Of a stretch of DNA of 64,000 nt, positions 24,675 to 33,532 are shown in pieces. Numbering within the stretch: position 1 is the first letter of the stretch; each line of letters opens with the position of its first letter. The notes below the pieces were generated by a model. That model saw only the letters and a list, made by a program, of their open reading frames with translations. It searched no databases and was not told where the DNA came from. The translations under genes were made by a program, and so were the position numbers. This stretch comes from Sediminispirochaeta bajacaliforniensis DSM 16054 (GTDB lineage: Bacteria; Spirochaetota; Spirochaetia; DSM-16054; Sediminispirochaetaceae): contig NZ_KB899412.1 of assembly GCF_000378205.1 (NCBI RefSeq), positions 124,001-188,000 on the forward strand, written 5' to 3'.

Positions 24675-26885
24675 ATGAAGAAGAAACGACTGATTACCTC
24701 GGCTCTCCCGTACGTAAACAATATTCCTCATCTTGGAAACCTCATTCAGGTTCTCTCTGCAGATGTTTTTTCACGATTTTGTCGCTTAAGGGGCTATGAA
24801 ACCCTTTATGTCTGCGGTACCGATGAATATGGGACCGCTACGGAAACAAGAGCACTTGAAGAGGGTGTTTCCCCGAAAGAGCTCTGTGACCGTTATTACA
24901 AAATCCATTCGGAGATCTATTCTTGGTTTAATATTGCCTTCGATCACTTTGGAAGGACATCGACCCAATGGCAGACCGATATTGTCCAGGATATTTTTAA
25001 AAAGGTCGATGCCGCCGGTTATATTACCGAACAGACCATCGAGCAGCTCTACTGTGAATCCTGCGACCGCTTTCTTGCCGATCGCTTTGTAAGGGGCACC
25101 TGTCCCCACTGCGGCTATGAAGATGCCCGCGGCGATCAGTGTGAGAACTGCGGCAAGCTGTTGGATCCCACGGACCTCATCGATCCACGCTGTGGCTTAT
25201 GCGGTCAGACACCGAAACTCAGGTCGACCCGCCACCTCTATCTCGATCTGCCGAAGATCAGGCCGAGGCTTGAGGAATGGATCGATAAAGCGTCGGTCGA
25301 GGGCTTCTGGGCTCGTAATGCGATTCAGATGACCCGCAGCTGGATACGGGACGGCCTCAAGGAGCGTTGTATCACCCGGGACCTGAAGTGGGGAATTCCC
25401 GTGCCGAAGCCCGGCTATGAGGGAAAGGTCTTTTATGTCTGGTTCGATGCCCCTATCGGATATATCTCCATTACCGCAAACCTCACCGACGAGTGGGAAA
25501 CGTGGTGGAAAAATCCCGATGAGGTTGACCTGTTCCAGTTTATAGGGAAGGATAACATCCCTTTTCATACCGTTATTTTCCCCTCATCACTCATTGCCAG
25601 CGGGGACAACTGGACCCTTCTGCACCATATGAGCAGTACCGAATATCTCAATTATGAGAGCGGGAAATTTTCCAAGAGTAAGGGGATCGGCGTATTCGGA
25701 ACCGATGCCCGGGATACCGGTATTCCTGCGGATGTATGGCGTTTCTACATCTTTTACAACCGTCCGGAGAAGTCAGACGCTCTCTTTACCTGGAGCGATT
25801 TTCAGGAAAAGGTGAACGGCGAATTGATTGGCAATCTGGGGAACCTGGTCAACAGGACCCTGACCTTTGTCAGTCGTTTTTACGATGGAAGGCTTCCTCA
25901 GGCTGCAATAGATGCGGATATGGCAGCGTGGATACGTGAACGTGAGAGCGAAATTACCGATCACTTTGAGAGGGCCGAGCTTCGTGATGCATTCCGGAAG
26001 ATCTTTGCCCTTTCTTCCTATGGAAATAAGGCATTCCAGGAGGGTGAGCCTTGGAAGCTTCGCAAGGAAAACCCTGATGCGGCGGCTTCCCTTCTCTCCA
26101 CTCTTGTTTACCTGGTACGGGATCTCGGGGTAATGGTGGAGCCTTTCATCCCCGGGACAAGCGGCCGCATGCTGACCTTTTTCGGTATTGATAAGGCCGA
26201 TTGGGAAATCCTCGGTGATTTTAAGGGTATTACCTCCATTGAGAAACCTGAGATTCTTTTCGAACGCTTGGAGGATGAGCGTATCGCATCTTTGCGTGAG
26301 CGTTTTTCCGGAAGTCAGAAAGAACGAGAAGCACGGGAGAAGGAGAAAGAGATGGAAGAAAAAACGGAGCAGGAGAAGCCTCTTGCTGAACGATTCGCCG
26401 AGGCTGTCGATATCCGGGTGGCGAAGATTACCGAGATTGAACGCCATCCCGAGGCCGACAAACTCTATATTGAAAAGATTGATTTGGGTTACGAACAGCG
26501 TACCATCGTAAGCGGTCTGGTCCCATATTATAAAGAAGAGGAGCTTCTCGGCCATAACATCCTTCTTGTCTACAATCTTAAGCCTGCGAAGCTGCGGGGA
26601 GTGAAGAGCGAAGGAATGCTTCTTGCCGCCGATGATGAAACTGCTCCCGAAGGAGAGCGCTCCATCGAGGTTCTTTTTGCCGACTGGGCTGAGCCTGGTA
26701 GTAGGGTTGCTCTTACCGACCTGGGCGCACCCGAAGGTGACGACCTGAAACGGATATCTGCCAATACCTTTTTCTCCATGCCCATTGGTGTGGAAGAGCA
26801 CATTGTCAAGGTCGACGGTAAGCATCTCGAAGTTGCCGGAAAGGCAATCAAAACGAACAAGGTTAAAAAGGGAAGCGTCGGCTGA
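24675..26885 (+). CDS. metG: Methionyl-tRNA synthetase with C-terminal tRNA-binding domain
   Basis: Class I synthetase charging tRNA-Met, 736 aa. HIGH-like HLGN at residues 19-22, a zinc knuckle with four Cys pairs (CESC, CPHC, CENC, CGLC), VWFDAPIGYIS, and the KMSKS-equivalent FSKSKG. A charged linker (KEREAREKEKEMEEK) joins a C-terminal EMAP/Trbp111-like OB domain (VDIRVAKITEIERHPEADKL, KPAKLRGVKSEGMLLA), which promotes dimerisation and tRNA binding. The ATG at 24675 is used because the catalytic domain starts right there; the frame is open a little further upstream. Confidence 0.96.
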   Translation: MKKKRLITSALPYVNNIPHLGNLIQVLSADVFSRFCRLRGYETLYVCGTDEYGTATETRALEEGVSPKELCDRYYKIHSEIYSWFNIAFDHFGRTSTQWQTDIVQDIFKKVDAAGYITEQTIEQLYCESCDRFLADRFVRGTCPHCGYEDARGDQCENCGKLLDPTDLIDPRCGLCGQTPKLRSTRHLYLDLPKIRPRLEEWIDKASVEGFWARNAIQMTRSWIRDGLKERCITRDLKWGIPVPKPGYEGKVFYVWFDAPIGYISITANLTDEWETWWKNPDEVDLFQFIGKDNIPFHTVIFPSSLIASGDNWTLLHHMSSTEYLNYESGKFSKSKGIGVFGTDARDTGIPADVWRFYIFYNRPEKSDALFTWSDFQEKVNGELIGNLGNLVNRTLTFVSRFYDGRLPQAAIDADMAAWIRERESEITDHFERAELRDAFRKIFALSSYGNKAFQEGEPWKLRKENPDAAASLLSTLVYLVRDLGVMVEPFIPGTSGRMLTFFGIDKADWEILGDFKGITSIEKPEILFERLEDERIASLRERFSGSQKEREAREKEKEMEEKTEQEKPLAERFAEAVDIRVAKITEIERHPEADKLYIEKIDLGYEQRTIVSGLVPYYKEEELLGHNILLVYNLKPAKLRGVKSEGMLLAADDETAPEGERSIEVLFADWAEPGSRVALTDLGAPEGDDLKRISANTFFSMPIGVEEHIVKVDGKHLEVAGKAIKTNKVKKGSVG

Positions 26886-26890
26886 TCTTT

Positions 26891-27925
26891 ATGTCCGTTA
26901 ACACAGATACTATAGAAGTTCGTCCGATCCCCCTCGAATCTTTTGAGGGGGATCGGCTTTTGCAGAGCCGTTTCTGGGCTCGTCTTAAAGGCCTTTATGG
27001 ATGGAAGGCTTTCACATTCCGGGTAACGGCTGTTTCATGGAAGACCCCGGTCTCAATCCTTGTACTCTACCGTCATTTTATGCCGGGAGCTGCAATTGCC
27101 TATGCTCCGCATCCTTCCCTTCCTTCTGGATCGGGGGCGTTGTTGGCCAATCTTTCCAGGGCCCTAAAGGAATATCTTCCTTACGACACGCTCCTGCTTC
27201 GCTGGGACCTCCCATGGCCCCTGGATACAGGCTCCGGATCGGCGGCAATAGAGGGGCTACGTCCCTCTCCTGTCGATATACAACCCCCGAATACGGTGCT
27301 TATCGATCTTAATCCGGACGAAGATCAGCTTTTATCCGAGATGAAGTCGAAAACCCGCTACAACGTTCGTCTTGCTTCCAGAAAGGGGGTTGAGGTTTCT
27401 TCCGAAGGGGTAGGCGGCCTTAGCACCTGGTACGATCTCTATCGGGAGACAGCCGAGCGGGACCGCATCGCCATCCATCCCGAGTCCTACTATCGAAGCC
27501 TCTTTCGCCTCGTAAAGGAGCATCCACAGGATGGTGTGGATCTTGAGCTTCTCATGGCACGGACCGAGGGGCGGGCCATCGCCGGCATCATTGTTTCTCG
27601 ATTCGCCGGAAAAGCAACCTATCTTTATGGGGCTTCCTCAAATAGTGACCGCAATCTCATGCCTGCATATGCCCTACAGTGGCGGGCAATGACCGATGCA
27701 AAGGCCTCCGGCTGTGTCAGCTACGACCTGTTCGGAATTCCTCCCGCAGACGATCCTTCCCATCCCATGCATGGCTTGTATCGATTTAAAACCGGTTTCG
27801 GGGGGATTATCCTTCATCGCTTCGGCTCTTGGGACTATGCCCTGCGTTCCATTCGTGCCGGGGTGTACCGAAGCCTCGAGCGCCTTCGACGCTGGTATTT
27901 TCTTGAATACAAAAAGCGAAAATAG
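26891..27925 (+). CDS. FemAB/FemX-like peptidoglycan aminoacyltransferase
   Basis: A tandem-GNAT aminoacyl-tRNA-dependent transferase that would add an amino acid to the peptidoglycan precursor side chain. Seen: QSRFWARLKGLYGWKAF at the N-terminus, LRWDLPWP, NTVLIDLNPDEDQLLSEMKSKTRYNVR, YGASSNSDRNLMPAYALQW and the typical C-terminal YDLFGIPP and GLYRFKTGFGG. 344 aa. It starts 5 bases after metG and has no clear ribosome site, suggesting coupling. If stem-peptide residue 3 is ornithine, this enzyme may make the cross-bridge; that is inference. Confidence 0.88.
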   Translation: MSVNTDTIEVRPIPLESFEGDRLLQSRFWARLKGLYGWKAFTFRVTAVSWKTPVSILVLYRHFMPGAAIAYAPHPSLPSGSGALLANLSRALKEYLPYDTLLLRWDLPWPLDTGSGSAAIEGLRPSPVDIQPPNTVLIDLNPDEDQLLSEMKSKTRYNVRLASRKGVEVSSEGVGGLSTWYDLYRETAERDRIAIHPESYYRSLFRLVKEHPQDGVDLELLMARTEGRAIAGIIVSRFAGKATYLYGASSNSDRNLMPAYALQWRAMTDAKASGCVSYDLFGIPPADDPSHPMHGLYRFKTGFGGIILHRFGSWDYALRSIRAGVYRSLERLRRWYFLEYKKRK

Positions 27926-27938
27926 GACGAGAGGCTGT

Positions 27939-29309
27939 CTAAAGTGAACCGACCAGAGCCTTGAATTGATCTCCCCTGTCAAATTCATTCAGAAACATCC
28001 CGAAGGAGGTTGCGCCCGGGGAAAAAAGTACTACATCGCCGGGAGCGGCCTCTTCCTCGGCGCATCGGACGGCCTCTTTGAGGGAGCCAAAAGGACCTGA
28101 GAAGGGTAGGTCCCTGCTTTTTAGAATATCGGCCATCTTATCCGAGGCGCTTCCTTCCAAAAGAATCATCTTCTTCGGGACGGCCGCATAGCTTTCGAGG
28201 GGAGAAAAATCGAGATTTTTATCGGTCCCTCCGGTGATAAGTATCAAGGGAGCGGAAAAGCTCTTCACCGCCACGGCCGTGGCTTCGGGGATGGTTGATG
28301 CGCTGTCGTTGTACCACCGAACCTGCCGCTTTTCCGTAAGTAGTTCAAGCCTGTGGGGTATACCCCTAAAACCTGCCAACCTTTCTTTTATATCGCTGCC
28401 TGTTATACCGAAAAGTTTCAGCACCAAGGCCGCGGATAGAAGATTTAGCCGGTTGTGTTCCCCGCAAATGGCTATGTGCGCAGGCAGAATTTTTTCTTTA
28501 CCCGACGTATCCCTGTACCAACCGCTTCCGTCCTCGGCAAGCCAGGCCGAGACTCCCCTGGCAGCGTTCTCGTCCCGAAAAAAAGGGATTGGCTTTGCAG
28601 GGGTTTCGGAAGCAAATTCTACAGACCACGGGTCGTCTCCGTTTATTACGGTATAGGCCTCCTTGGTCTGGTCCGCATAGATGATCTTTTTGTCGGCAAC
28701 GTAGGCCTCCATGCTGTCGTAGCTGTTTTGATGATCATGCATAATATTGGTGATGAGCGAAACCACGGGCTTTAAAAGTCCCTTTCCCCGCAGGTCTGCA
28801 AGTTGCCAACTCGAAAGTTCAAGTATAACAGGCGCGTCACTTTCTGTTCTGCATTCGTCGATAAAGGTGAGGGGGCTGACTGTGATGTTTCCGCCAAGCC
28901 GGGCCTCAGGATAACGAACCTGTATGGCATGGAACATTGCGGAGACCACCGTTGATTTTCCTTTACTGCCGGTTACAGCAATGATGGGCCGATTATTGTG
29001 ACGCAGGAAAATTGAAATATCGCTTTCCACCCTTGCCGCCGTTTTCAGGTAGGGACTCGAAGCAGGAACAGCCGGATTTTTGACAACGATATCGGCTTCC
29101 GAAAAATCGCTCATTTCGTGTCGTCCTAGGACAAAACGAACGGGGAAAGGGGTGAGTTTTCTGATGCTCGGGCCGAGAATCTTTTCGTCCCGGAGGTCTG
29201 TGACCGTTACCTCTGCTCCTTCCTCTATGAAAAATCGAGCCGAAGCAAGGCCTCCTCCGTGGAGCCCAAGCCCCATGATGGTGACCTTCATTCCCTCGTA
29301 TTCAGTCAT
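27939..29309 (-). CDS. murD: UDP-N-acetylmuramoylalanine--D-glutamate ligase
   Basis: Adds D-Glu to UDP-MurNAc-L-Ala. N-terminal Rossmann-like domain (TIMGLGLHGGGLASARFF), P-loop ITGSKGKST-type AVTGSKGKSTV, LELSSWQLADL, ITNIMHDHQNSYDSMEAY, CGEHNRLNLLSA, and C-terminal YNDSASTIPEA and ITGGTDKNLDF. The ATG at 29309 is chosen over an upstream TTG; it overlaps the stop of the gene transcribed before it by 8 bases. 456 aa. Confidence 0.95.
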   Translation of the reverse strand: MTEYEGMKVTIMGLGLHGGGLASARFFIEEGAEVTVTDLRDEKILGPSIRKLTPFPVRFVLGRHEMSDFSEADIVVKNPAVPASSPYLKTAARVESDISIFLRHNNRPIIAVTGSKGKSTVVSAMFHAIQVRYPEARLGGNITVSPLTFIDECRTESDAPVILELSSWQLADLRGKGLLKPVVSLITNIMHDHQNSYDSMEAYVADKKIIYADQTKEAYTVINGDDPWSVEFASETPAKPIPFFRDENAARGVSAWLAEDGSGWYRDTSGKEKILPAHIAICGEHNRLNLLSAALVLKLFGITGSDIKERLAGFRGIPHRLELLTEKRQVRWYNDSASTIPEATAVAVKSFSAPLILITGGTDKNLDFSPLESYAAVPKKMILLEGSASDKMADILKSRDLPFSGPFGSLKEAVRCAEEEAAPGDVVLFSPGATSFGMFLNEFDRGDQFKALVGSL

Positions 29310-30252
29310 TGAACTCAACCAGGAACTCCTTCATATCGTGTTCATTAAGATAGGGTTTTACTATAAGGGGTTCCCATATTTTGTTCCAGTACTCCGGAAT
29401 CTGCTCCTTGATCTGACTGAATTGCGGTAGGTTAACGGAAAAGGTTTTCCGTTTTAGGGTTTCCTGCATCGTCTCAATGTGTTGAGCCAAAACGGATCGT
29501 GCCTGAACGGCAATGTGAAGGTGGCGTTTCCTCCCTTCGGGCGAAAGGTTGAGCACGGAATGGCAGATCGATCGGTGTTTACAACTGAAAGGGTAGTAGG
29601 GGTAACTTTTTTTGCCGTTCGGAAGCATCAGTTTGGAAAAGAATTTCGTGAGGTCGTGATCCATCCATATTCCCTGAACGATGTAGCCTCTGCCGCTTTC
29701 GCCTATCCATGTTTGGCTGACCGATTGCTCTATGCTACAGCCAACCACTTTGCCTTCTTCTATTGCCAAGCCGGAAAGAGGAATCAGATCACACTCCAAA
29801 AAAAGCTTCCGTGACTGGAAGCAGTGACTTAGGTCGTTGTCTCCCTGTTCTATGATGGAGGCCTCACTGGGACGATAACGAAGATCGAGCCGAACGAGAT
29901 AAAGATAATATGCCTCGTTTATTTTGTAGATATGAAAAAACAGGGGACGAAAAATCTCCGTCGGATCGAAGACATAACTCAGATGTGTAAAAACCGAAGG
30001 ACAAAGCGGCAAAATTTGTTCTAAAAGGCCGATCACTGCACTCCTGTAGCTATCCGAAGGTCCCGGATTGTCGACATCGTGATGGATGGGGAATTGCGGT
30101 ACCTTGAAAGGGCCCTGAAGCTTGAGAAAGAATTCTTCATTCTGGTTGAAATGAAGCGTGTAGCCTACTTCCTCCGATGAGATACTTTTTAGCATGTTGT
30201 TTATCTGGGGATCGGCCCAGCCGAATGTGAATTCCCCCGGTGCCCCTTGCAT
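29302..30252 (-). CDS. Hypothetical protein upstream of murD
   Basis: A 316-aa soluble protein I do not recognise. It lacks a signal peptide and membrane segments. Features: several aromatic clusters (IHHDVDNPGPSD, RPLFFHIYKINEAYYLYLVRLDLRY), a Cys/His group in PFSCKHRSICHSVLN that could bind metal or be incidental, and a predicted helical C-terminus. The ATG at 30252 is chosen because it lies 7 bases after a TATGAT box paired with TTGCAA at 17 bases; the frame is open to a TTG at 30288 that sits in that -35 box. It is coupled to murD by an 8-base overlap. Confidence 0.7.
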   Translation of the reverse strand: MQGAPGEFTFGWADPQINNMLKSISSEEVGYTLHFNQNEEFFLKLQGPFKVPQFPIHHDVDNPGPSDSYRSAVIGLLEQILPLCPSVFTHLSYVFDPTEIFRPLFFHIYKINEAYYLYLVRLDLRYRPSEASIIEQGDNDLSHCFQSRKLFLECDLIPLSGLAIEEGKVVGCSIEQSVSQTWIGESGRGYIVQGIWMDHDLTKFFSKLMLPNGKKSYPYYPFSCKHRSICHSVLNLSPEGRKRHLHIAVQARSVLAQHIETMQETLKRKTFSVNLPQFSQIKEQIPEYWNKIWEPLIVKPYLNEHDMKEFLVEFND

Positions 30253-30259
30253 CAGTCCT

Positions 30260-30288
30260 ATCATACGATACGCTTTAAACCATTGCAA
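30260..30288 (-). promoter_or_regulatory. Promoter of the hypothetical-murD unit (leaderless type)
   Basis: On the - strand: TTGCAA (30288-30283), 17-base spacer, TATGAT (30265-30260), 7 bases to the ATG at 30252. AGGA within those 7 bases could also act as a weak ribosome site. Confidence 0.55.
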
Positions 30289-30312
30289 CGTGTTATGAAG
30301 CGAGGTCTCCCC

Positions 30313-30341
30313 TTGACGAGTTCGGAGTCAATGGTCATAAT
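30313..30341 (+). promoter_or_regulatory. Promoter of the small ribosomal protein gene
   Basis: TTGACG (30313-30318), 17-base spacer, CATAAT (30336-30341). It lies 34 bases before the start codon at 30375, leaving a normal leader with AAAGGAG at 30359-30365. Confidence 0.55.
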
Positions 30342-30374
30342 TGCCAAAGGACTACAGGAAAGGAGTGTGACGAG

Positions 30375-30464
30375 GTGCCCTGCGGAAGAAAACGTAAACG
30401 ACATAAAATCGCCACCCATAAGCGCAAAAAGAAATTGCGCAAGAATCGGCATAAGAAAAAATAG
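30375..30464 (+). CDS. Small AURKAIP1/COX24-domain ribosomal protein (bS22-like)
   Basis: A 29-residue, extremely basic peptide: begins MPCGRKRKRHKIATHKRKK and ends RKNRHKKK; 17 of 29 residues are Lys or Arg. This matches the pattern of the AURKAIP1/COX24 family, which in mycobacteria is ribosomal protein bS22 and in mitochondria mS38, located near the decoding site of the small subunit. GTG start at 30375 with AAAGGAG about 9 bases upstream and a promoter before it. It lies 9 bases before the FlgH-like gene. Family assignment rests on size, composition and the KRKK-HK-R pattern. Confidence 0.8.
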   Translation: MPCGRKRKRHKIATHKRKKKLRKNRHKKK

Positions 30465-30473
30465 GGACACGGC

Positions 30474-31217
30474 GTGACCGGGTACGGAAGCTTACGTTCA
30501 AGTTTTGGTCGGTTTATTCTCATACTTTTAGTTGGACCGATGGTGCTTGGCGCCGAGTCTCTCTGGAAGCCCGGTTTTCCCGGATACGCCGCTGCTGGCG
30601 GCGGTCACGGGATGGGGGACCTTATCTCGGTTCTTCTTGATGCCGATACCGTACTTTCTCTCAATTCGGTTCAAACTTCCGACGATACAACGCAGTTGAG
30701 CTTTTCCGGCGGAGACGCCGGAGAGCTTACTTCGTTTTTGCCGTCTGCCGATTCTTCATCGAATCGGTCGGTAGAGGCGAAGCATGATCTTTCTTTCTCA
30801 ACCTCCCTTGCAGCAAGGGTTATTGGGAAGGATGATAGTGGTGCGCTTCTGATCAGCGGTCGACGGCAGATACTCATTAATGGCACAAGGGAGGAAGTTT
30901 CCATTGAAGGAACGGTTGCTCCCGATGCTGTTGTAGAGGGGGGCGTCCGATTCGAGGATATAGCCGATGCCAAGCTTGTCTATCTCACGAATGCTTTTCC
31001 TGCCGGAGAGGTATTGGGTGAGAATGATCTTCGCTATGACACCGTTCCTCCTGTTGTCGCTTCTGATGGGGCTCAAGGGGCGGCGGATCAATCCGTCTCT
31101 GGTGAAAATTCCCGTCCTTCCCTTAGTCAGCAGCGGCAAAGAGAACTTCTCCGTGCATATATGAACCGTTTTCTGCAGCTTCTGTTTCCCGTCGATTCTC
31201 CCCCTTCTGTTCCCTGA
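30474..31217 (+). CDS. FlgH-like (flagellar L-ring protein family) exported protein
   Basis: A 247-aa exported protein with signal sequence FGRFILILLVGPMVLGAES. The middle matches the FlgH pattern: SLWKPGFPGY, GDLISVLLDADTVLSLNS, a Ser/Gly-rich stretch, SLAARVIGKDDSGALLISGRRQILINGTREEVSIEGTV-type strand series ending VRFEDIADAKLVYL. FlgH normally builds the outer-membrane L ring. It lacks a lipobox, which FlgH usually has, and it is far from other flagellar genes. Spirochaete flagella are periplasmic, so a classical L-ring role is doubtful. GTG start at 30474, 9 bases after the preceding stop. The C-terminal 35 residues (QQRQRELLRAYMNRFLQLL) are an extra helix. Confidence 0.68.
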   Translation: MTGYGSLRSSFGRFILILLVGPMVLGAESLWKPGFPGYAAAGGGHGMGDLISVLLDADTVLSLNSVQTSDDTTQLSFSGGDAGELTSFLPSADSSSNRSVEAKHDLSFSTSLAARVIGKDDSGALLISGRRQILINGTREEVSIEGTVAPDAVVEGGVRFEDIADAKLVYLTNAFPAGEVLGENDLRYDTVPPVVASDGAQGAADQSVSGENSRPSLSQQRQRELLRAYMNRFLQLLFPVDSPPSVP

Positions 31218-31251
31218 TTTTGTTTTGTTTTCTCAGGAGGTTTTTCGCCTT

Positions 31252-33213
31252 ATGCGGGCCGAACAAAACGGCTATCTTCATGCTATTCACTCGCCGGACG
31301 ATCTTAAACGGCTGCCTTCGGGGTCGCTTCCCTTTCTTGCAAAGGAAATCCGTGAGCGTATCATTCATGTTGTTCAGAAGAACGGCGGCCATCTTGCATC
31401 CAACCTTGGGGTGGTTGAGTTGACCATTGCCCTTCATAGGGTTTTTTCTACTCCGAAGGATAAGATTATCTGGGATGTAGGCCATCAATGTTATACTCAC
31501 AAGCTGCTTACCGGCCGTGAGGATCGTTTCGATACCATTCGGAAGAAGGATGGTTTAAGCGGTTTTCCAAAGCGGAGTGAAAGTATTCACGACGCCATGG
31601 ATACGGGCCACTCCTCGACCTCGATTTCGGCGGGTTTAGGAATCCTTACCGGCATGCGGCTTTCCGGTGATTCAGAAGGAAAGGTCGTTGCTGTTATCGG
31701 TGACGGTGCAATGACCGGCGGCATGGCATTTGAGGCACTGAACCACGCAGGAGACCTTGCAAAAGACCTTATCGTCGTCTTTAACGATAACAACTGGTCT
31801 ATCAGCCCTAATGTCGGGGGCCTTTCGGTTAATTCAAATCTAAGTAAACTATCCGCATCGGTTTCCAAATTAACGACGACAAGGTTTTATCAATCCCTTC
31901 GCAAATACATCGACCGCGGATTACGGGGGATCCCTTTTCTCGGCTACAAGCTTTACGAACTTTTTATACGGTTTAAGAAAGCCTTGAAAGCTGTTGTCTT
32001 TAAAGAGACGATTTTTTCCGAACTCGGCTTTGAATATGTTGGGCCCATAGATGGCCATTCGATCAGCAGGCTTACCGAGGTTTTTGAGGCTGTCCGCCAT
32101 CTGCATAAGCCGGTGATTGTGCATGTGATTACGCAGAAAGGACGGGGCCACTCTCTTGCCGAGGTAAATCCCACGGCCTATCATGGGGTTTCTCCCATGG
32201 TTGCGGTGGATGGAAAGATCGAGCGAAAGAGTGTTATGACCTTCACCGAGGTTTTTGCCGAATCCTTGATGCGTGAGGCTGAACAACGATCCGAAATTGT
32301 CGCAATCACTGCCGCCATGTGCGAAGGAACCGGGCTTTCTTCTTTTCGTGAAAGCTACCCCGATCGTTTTTTTGATGTCGGAATCAGTGAGCAGCATGCT
32401 GTTACCTTTGCAGCGGGACTTGCAGCATCGGGAATGCGACCTGTTGTGGCCATCTATTCCACCTTCATGCAAAGGGCGGTGGACCAGGTGATCCACGACG
32501 TAGCACTTCCCTCACTTCCTGTGCTGTTCTGCCTCGATAGATCGGGACTTGTCGGTGCCGACGGTGAGACTCATCAGGGGCTTTACGACCTTTCGCTTTT
32601 TCTCTCGGTTCCCGGGATGACACTCCTTGCCCCTGCAGGAAAGGAGGAACTCCCTCTCATGCTTGCATATGCCCTTACCCTTGACGGCCCCTGTATGATA
32701 CGGTACCCCAAAGACGCCTGTCTTCCTCTTGGAGAGGCTTGTTCCCGTCCTATTGAAAAGGGACGCGGAGTATTCCTGCGAGAGGAAGGCGGAGACGTGC
32801 TTATTCTATCCTACGGCGCGAGCTGTGCACAGTGCGTCGGAGCCGCCGATCTTCTGGAACGAGAGGGGGTTGGGGCCGATGTTTGTAACATACGTTTTGC
32901 CAAGCCCATTGATGAAGAGTGGCTGCTCGACAGTTGTGCCAGTTATCGTACACTCATTATTGTAGAAGAGGCATCATCAATCGGGGGTATTGGAGAGTAC
33001 CTGATTGCACTTATATCAAGATATCATGCAGATATTGATCTTTTTCACTTTGGTGTTCCCGATCGTTTTTTGCCGCATGCCTCTCGAAGAGAACTTTTGT
33101 CTTCCGTTGCCCTTGATGCCGAGGCAATAGCCGGAAGGGTCCGACTCTGTCTTGCCGAACGGGAGACATTCGGCAGCAAATCCGAAAGCTGGGGCTATCA
33201 AGGTAAGGAGTAG
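31252..33213 (+). CDS. dxs: 1-deoxy-D-xylulose-5-phosphate synthase
   Basis: Thiamine-diphosphate enzyme, first step of the MEP isoprenoid pathway. Seen: NGGHLASNLGVVELTIALH, VGHQCYTHKLLTGR, the ThDP motif GDGAMTGGMAFEALNHAG with DNNWSISPNVGG, then the transketolase pyrimidine domain (GISEQHAVTFAAGLA, FCLDRSGLVGADGETHQG) and the C-terminal domain. Start: ATG at 31252 with CAGGAGG about 11 bases upstream; a TTG at 31225 is also in frame. 653 aa. The later pathway gene dxr is at 44.5-45.7 kb. Confidence 0.95.
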   Translation: MRAEQNGYLHAIHSPDDLKRLPSGSLPFLAKEIRERIIHVVQKNGGHLASNLGVVELTIALHRVFSTPKDKIIWDVGHQCYTHKLLTGREDRFDTIRKKDGLSGFPKRSESIHDAMDTGHSSTSISAGLGILTGMRLSGDSEGKVVAVIGDGAMTGGMAFEALNHAGDLAKDLIVVFNDNNWSISPNVGGLSVNSNLSKLSASVSKLTTTRFYQSLRKYIDRGLRGIPFLGYKLYELFIRFKKALKAVVFKETIFSELGFEYVGPIDGHSISRLTEVFEAVRHLHKPVIVHVITQKGRGHSLAEVNPTAYHGVSPMVAVDGKIERKSVMTFTEVFAESLMREAEQRSEIVAITAAMCEGTGLSSFRESYPDRFFDVGISEQHAVTFAAGLAASGMRPVVAIYSTFMQRAVDQVIHDVALPSLPVLFCLDRSGLVGADGETHQGLYDLSLFLSVPGMTLLAPAGKEELPLMLAYALTLDGPCMIRYPKDACLPLGEACSRPIEKGRGVFLREEGGDVLILSYGASCAQCVGAADLLEREGVGADVCNIRFAKPIDEEWLLDSCASYRTLIIVEEASSIGGIGEYLIALISRYHADIDLFHFGVPDRFLPHASRRELLSSVALDAEAIAGRVRLCLAERETFGSKSESWGYQGKE

Positions 33214-33231
33214 ACAACGGTGAATTCTCAC

Positions 33232-33259
33232 TTGATTATCATTCCTCTCATAGTATATA
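33232..33259 (+). promoter_or_regulatory. Promoter of the ferredoxin gene
   Basis: TTGATT (33232-33237), 16-base spacer, TATATA (33254-33259), 30 bases before the ATG, with AAGGAGG between. Confidence 0.55.
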
Positions 33260-33289
33260 GTAGTCCAGAGACTCACAAGGAGGAACGTC

Positions 33290-33460
33290 ATGGCTTACAA
33301 AATTACCGATGACTGCACCAACTGTGGTGCTTGCGAAGCCGAATGTCCTGTTGAAGCTATTAGCGAAAAGGACGATCATCGTTGGATTGATCCCGATCAG
33401 TGTACGAGTTGCGGCACCTGTGCGGAAGTTTGCCCCGTTGAGGCTATTCTCGCCGACTAA
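33290..33460 (+). CDS. 2[4Fe-4S] ferredoxin
   Basis: A 56-aa clostridial-type ferredoxin, a soluble low-potential electron carrier. Two cluster motifs: CTNCGACEAECPVEAI and CTSCGTCAEVCPVEAI, each CxxCxxCxxxCP. The ATG follows AAGGAGG with 6-base spacing. It is monocistronic, with its own promoter and terminator, consistent with high expression in an anaerobe; the gene is too short to show in a simple long-ORF search. Confidence 0.95.
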   Translation: MAYKITDDCTNCGACEAECPVEAISEKDDHRWIDPDQCTSCGTCAEVCPVEAILAD

Positions 33461-33486
33461 TTGACGTAATTCGATAAGGGAAAAGG

Positions 33487-33514
33487 GGGGCCTCTGAAGA
33501 GAGACCCCTTTTTT
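33487..33514 (+). terminator. Rho-independent terminator of the ferredoxin gene
   Basis: GGGG-C-CTCT (33487-33495) pairs with AGAG-A-CCCC (33500-33508) with one mismatch, GAAG loop, then six T. Confidence 0.85.
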
Positions 33515-33532
33515 AGTTGTCGGAGTTGTGTT

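Noticed and set aside
25773-26825. 350-codon open frame on the - strand inside metG
   Set aside because: It overlaps the conserved metG sequence entirely, and has no ribosome site or recognisable domain.
30366-30464. Alternative reading frame from the GTG at 30367
   Set aside because: It is out of frame with the basic peptide and gives no recognisable product.
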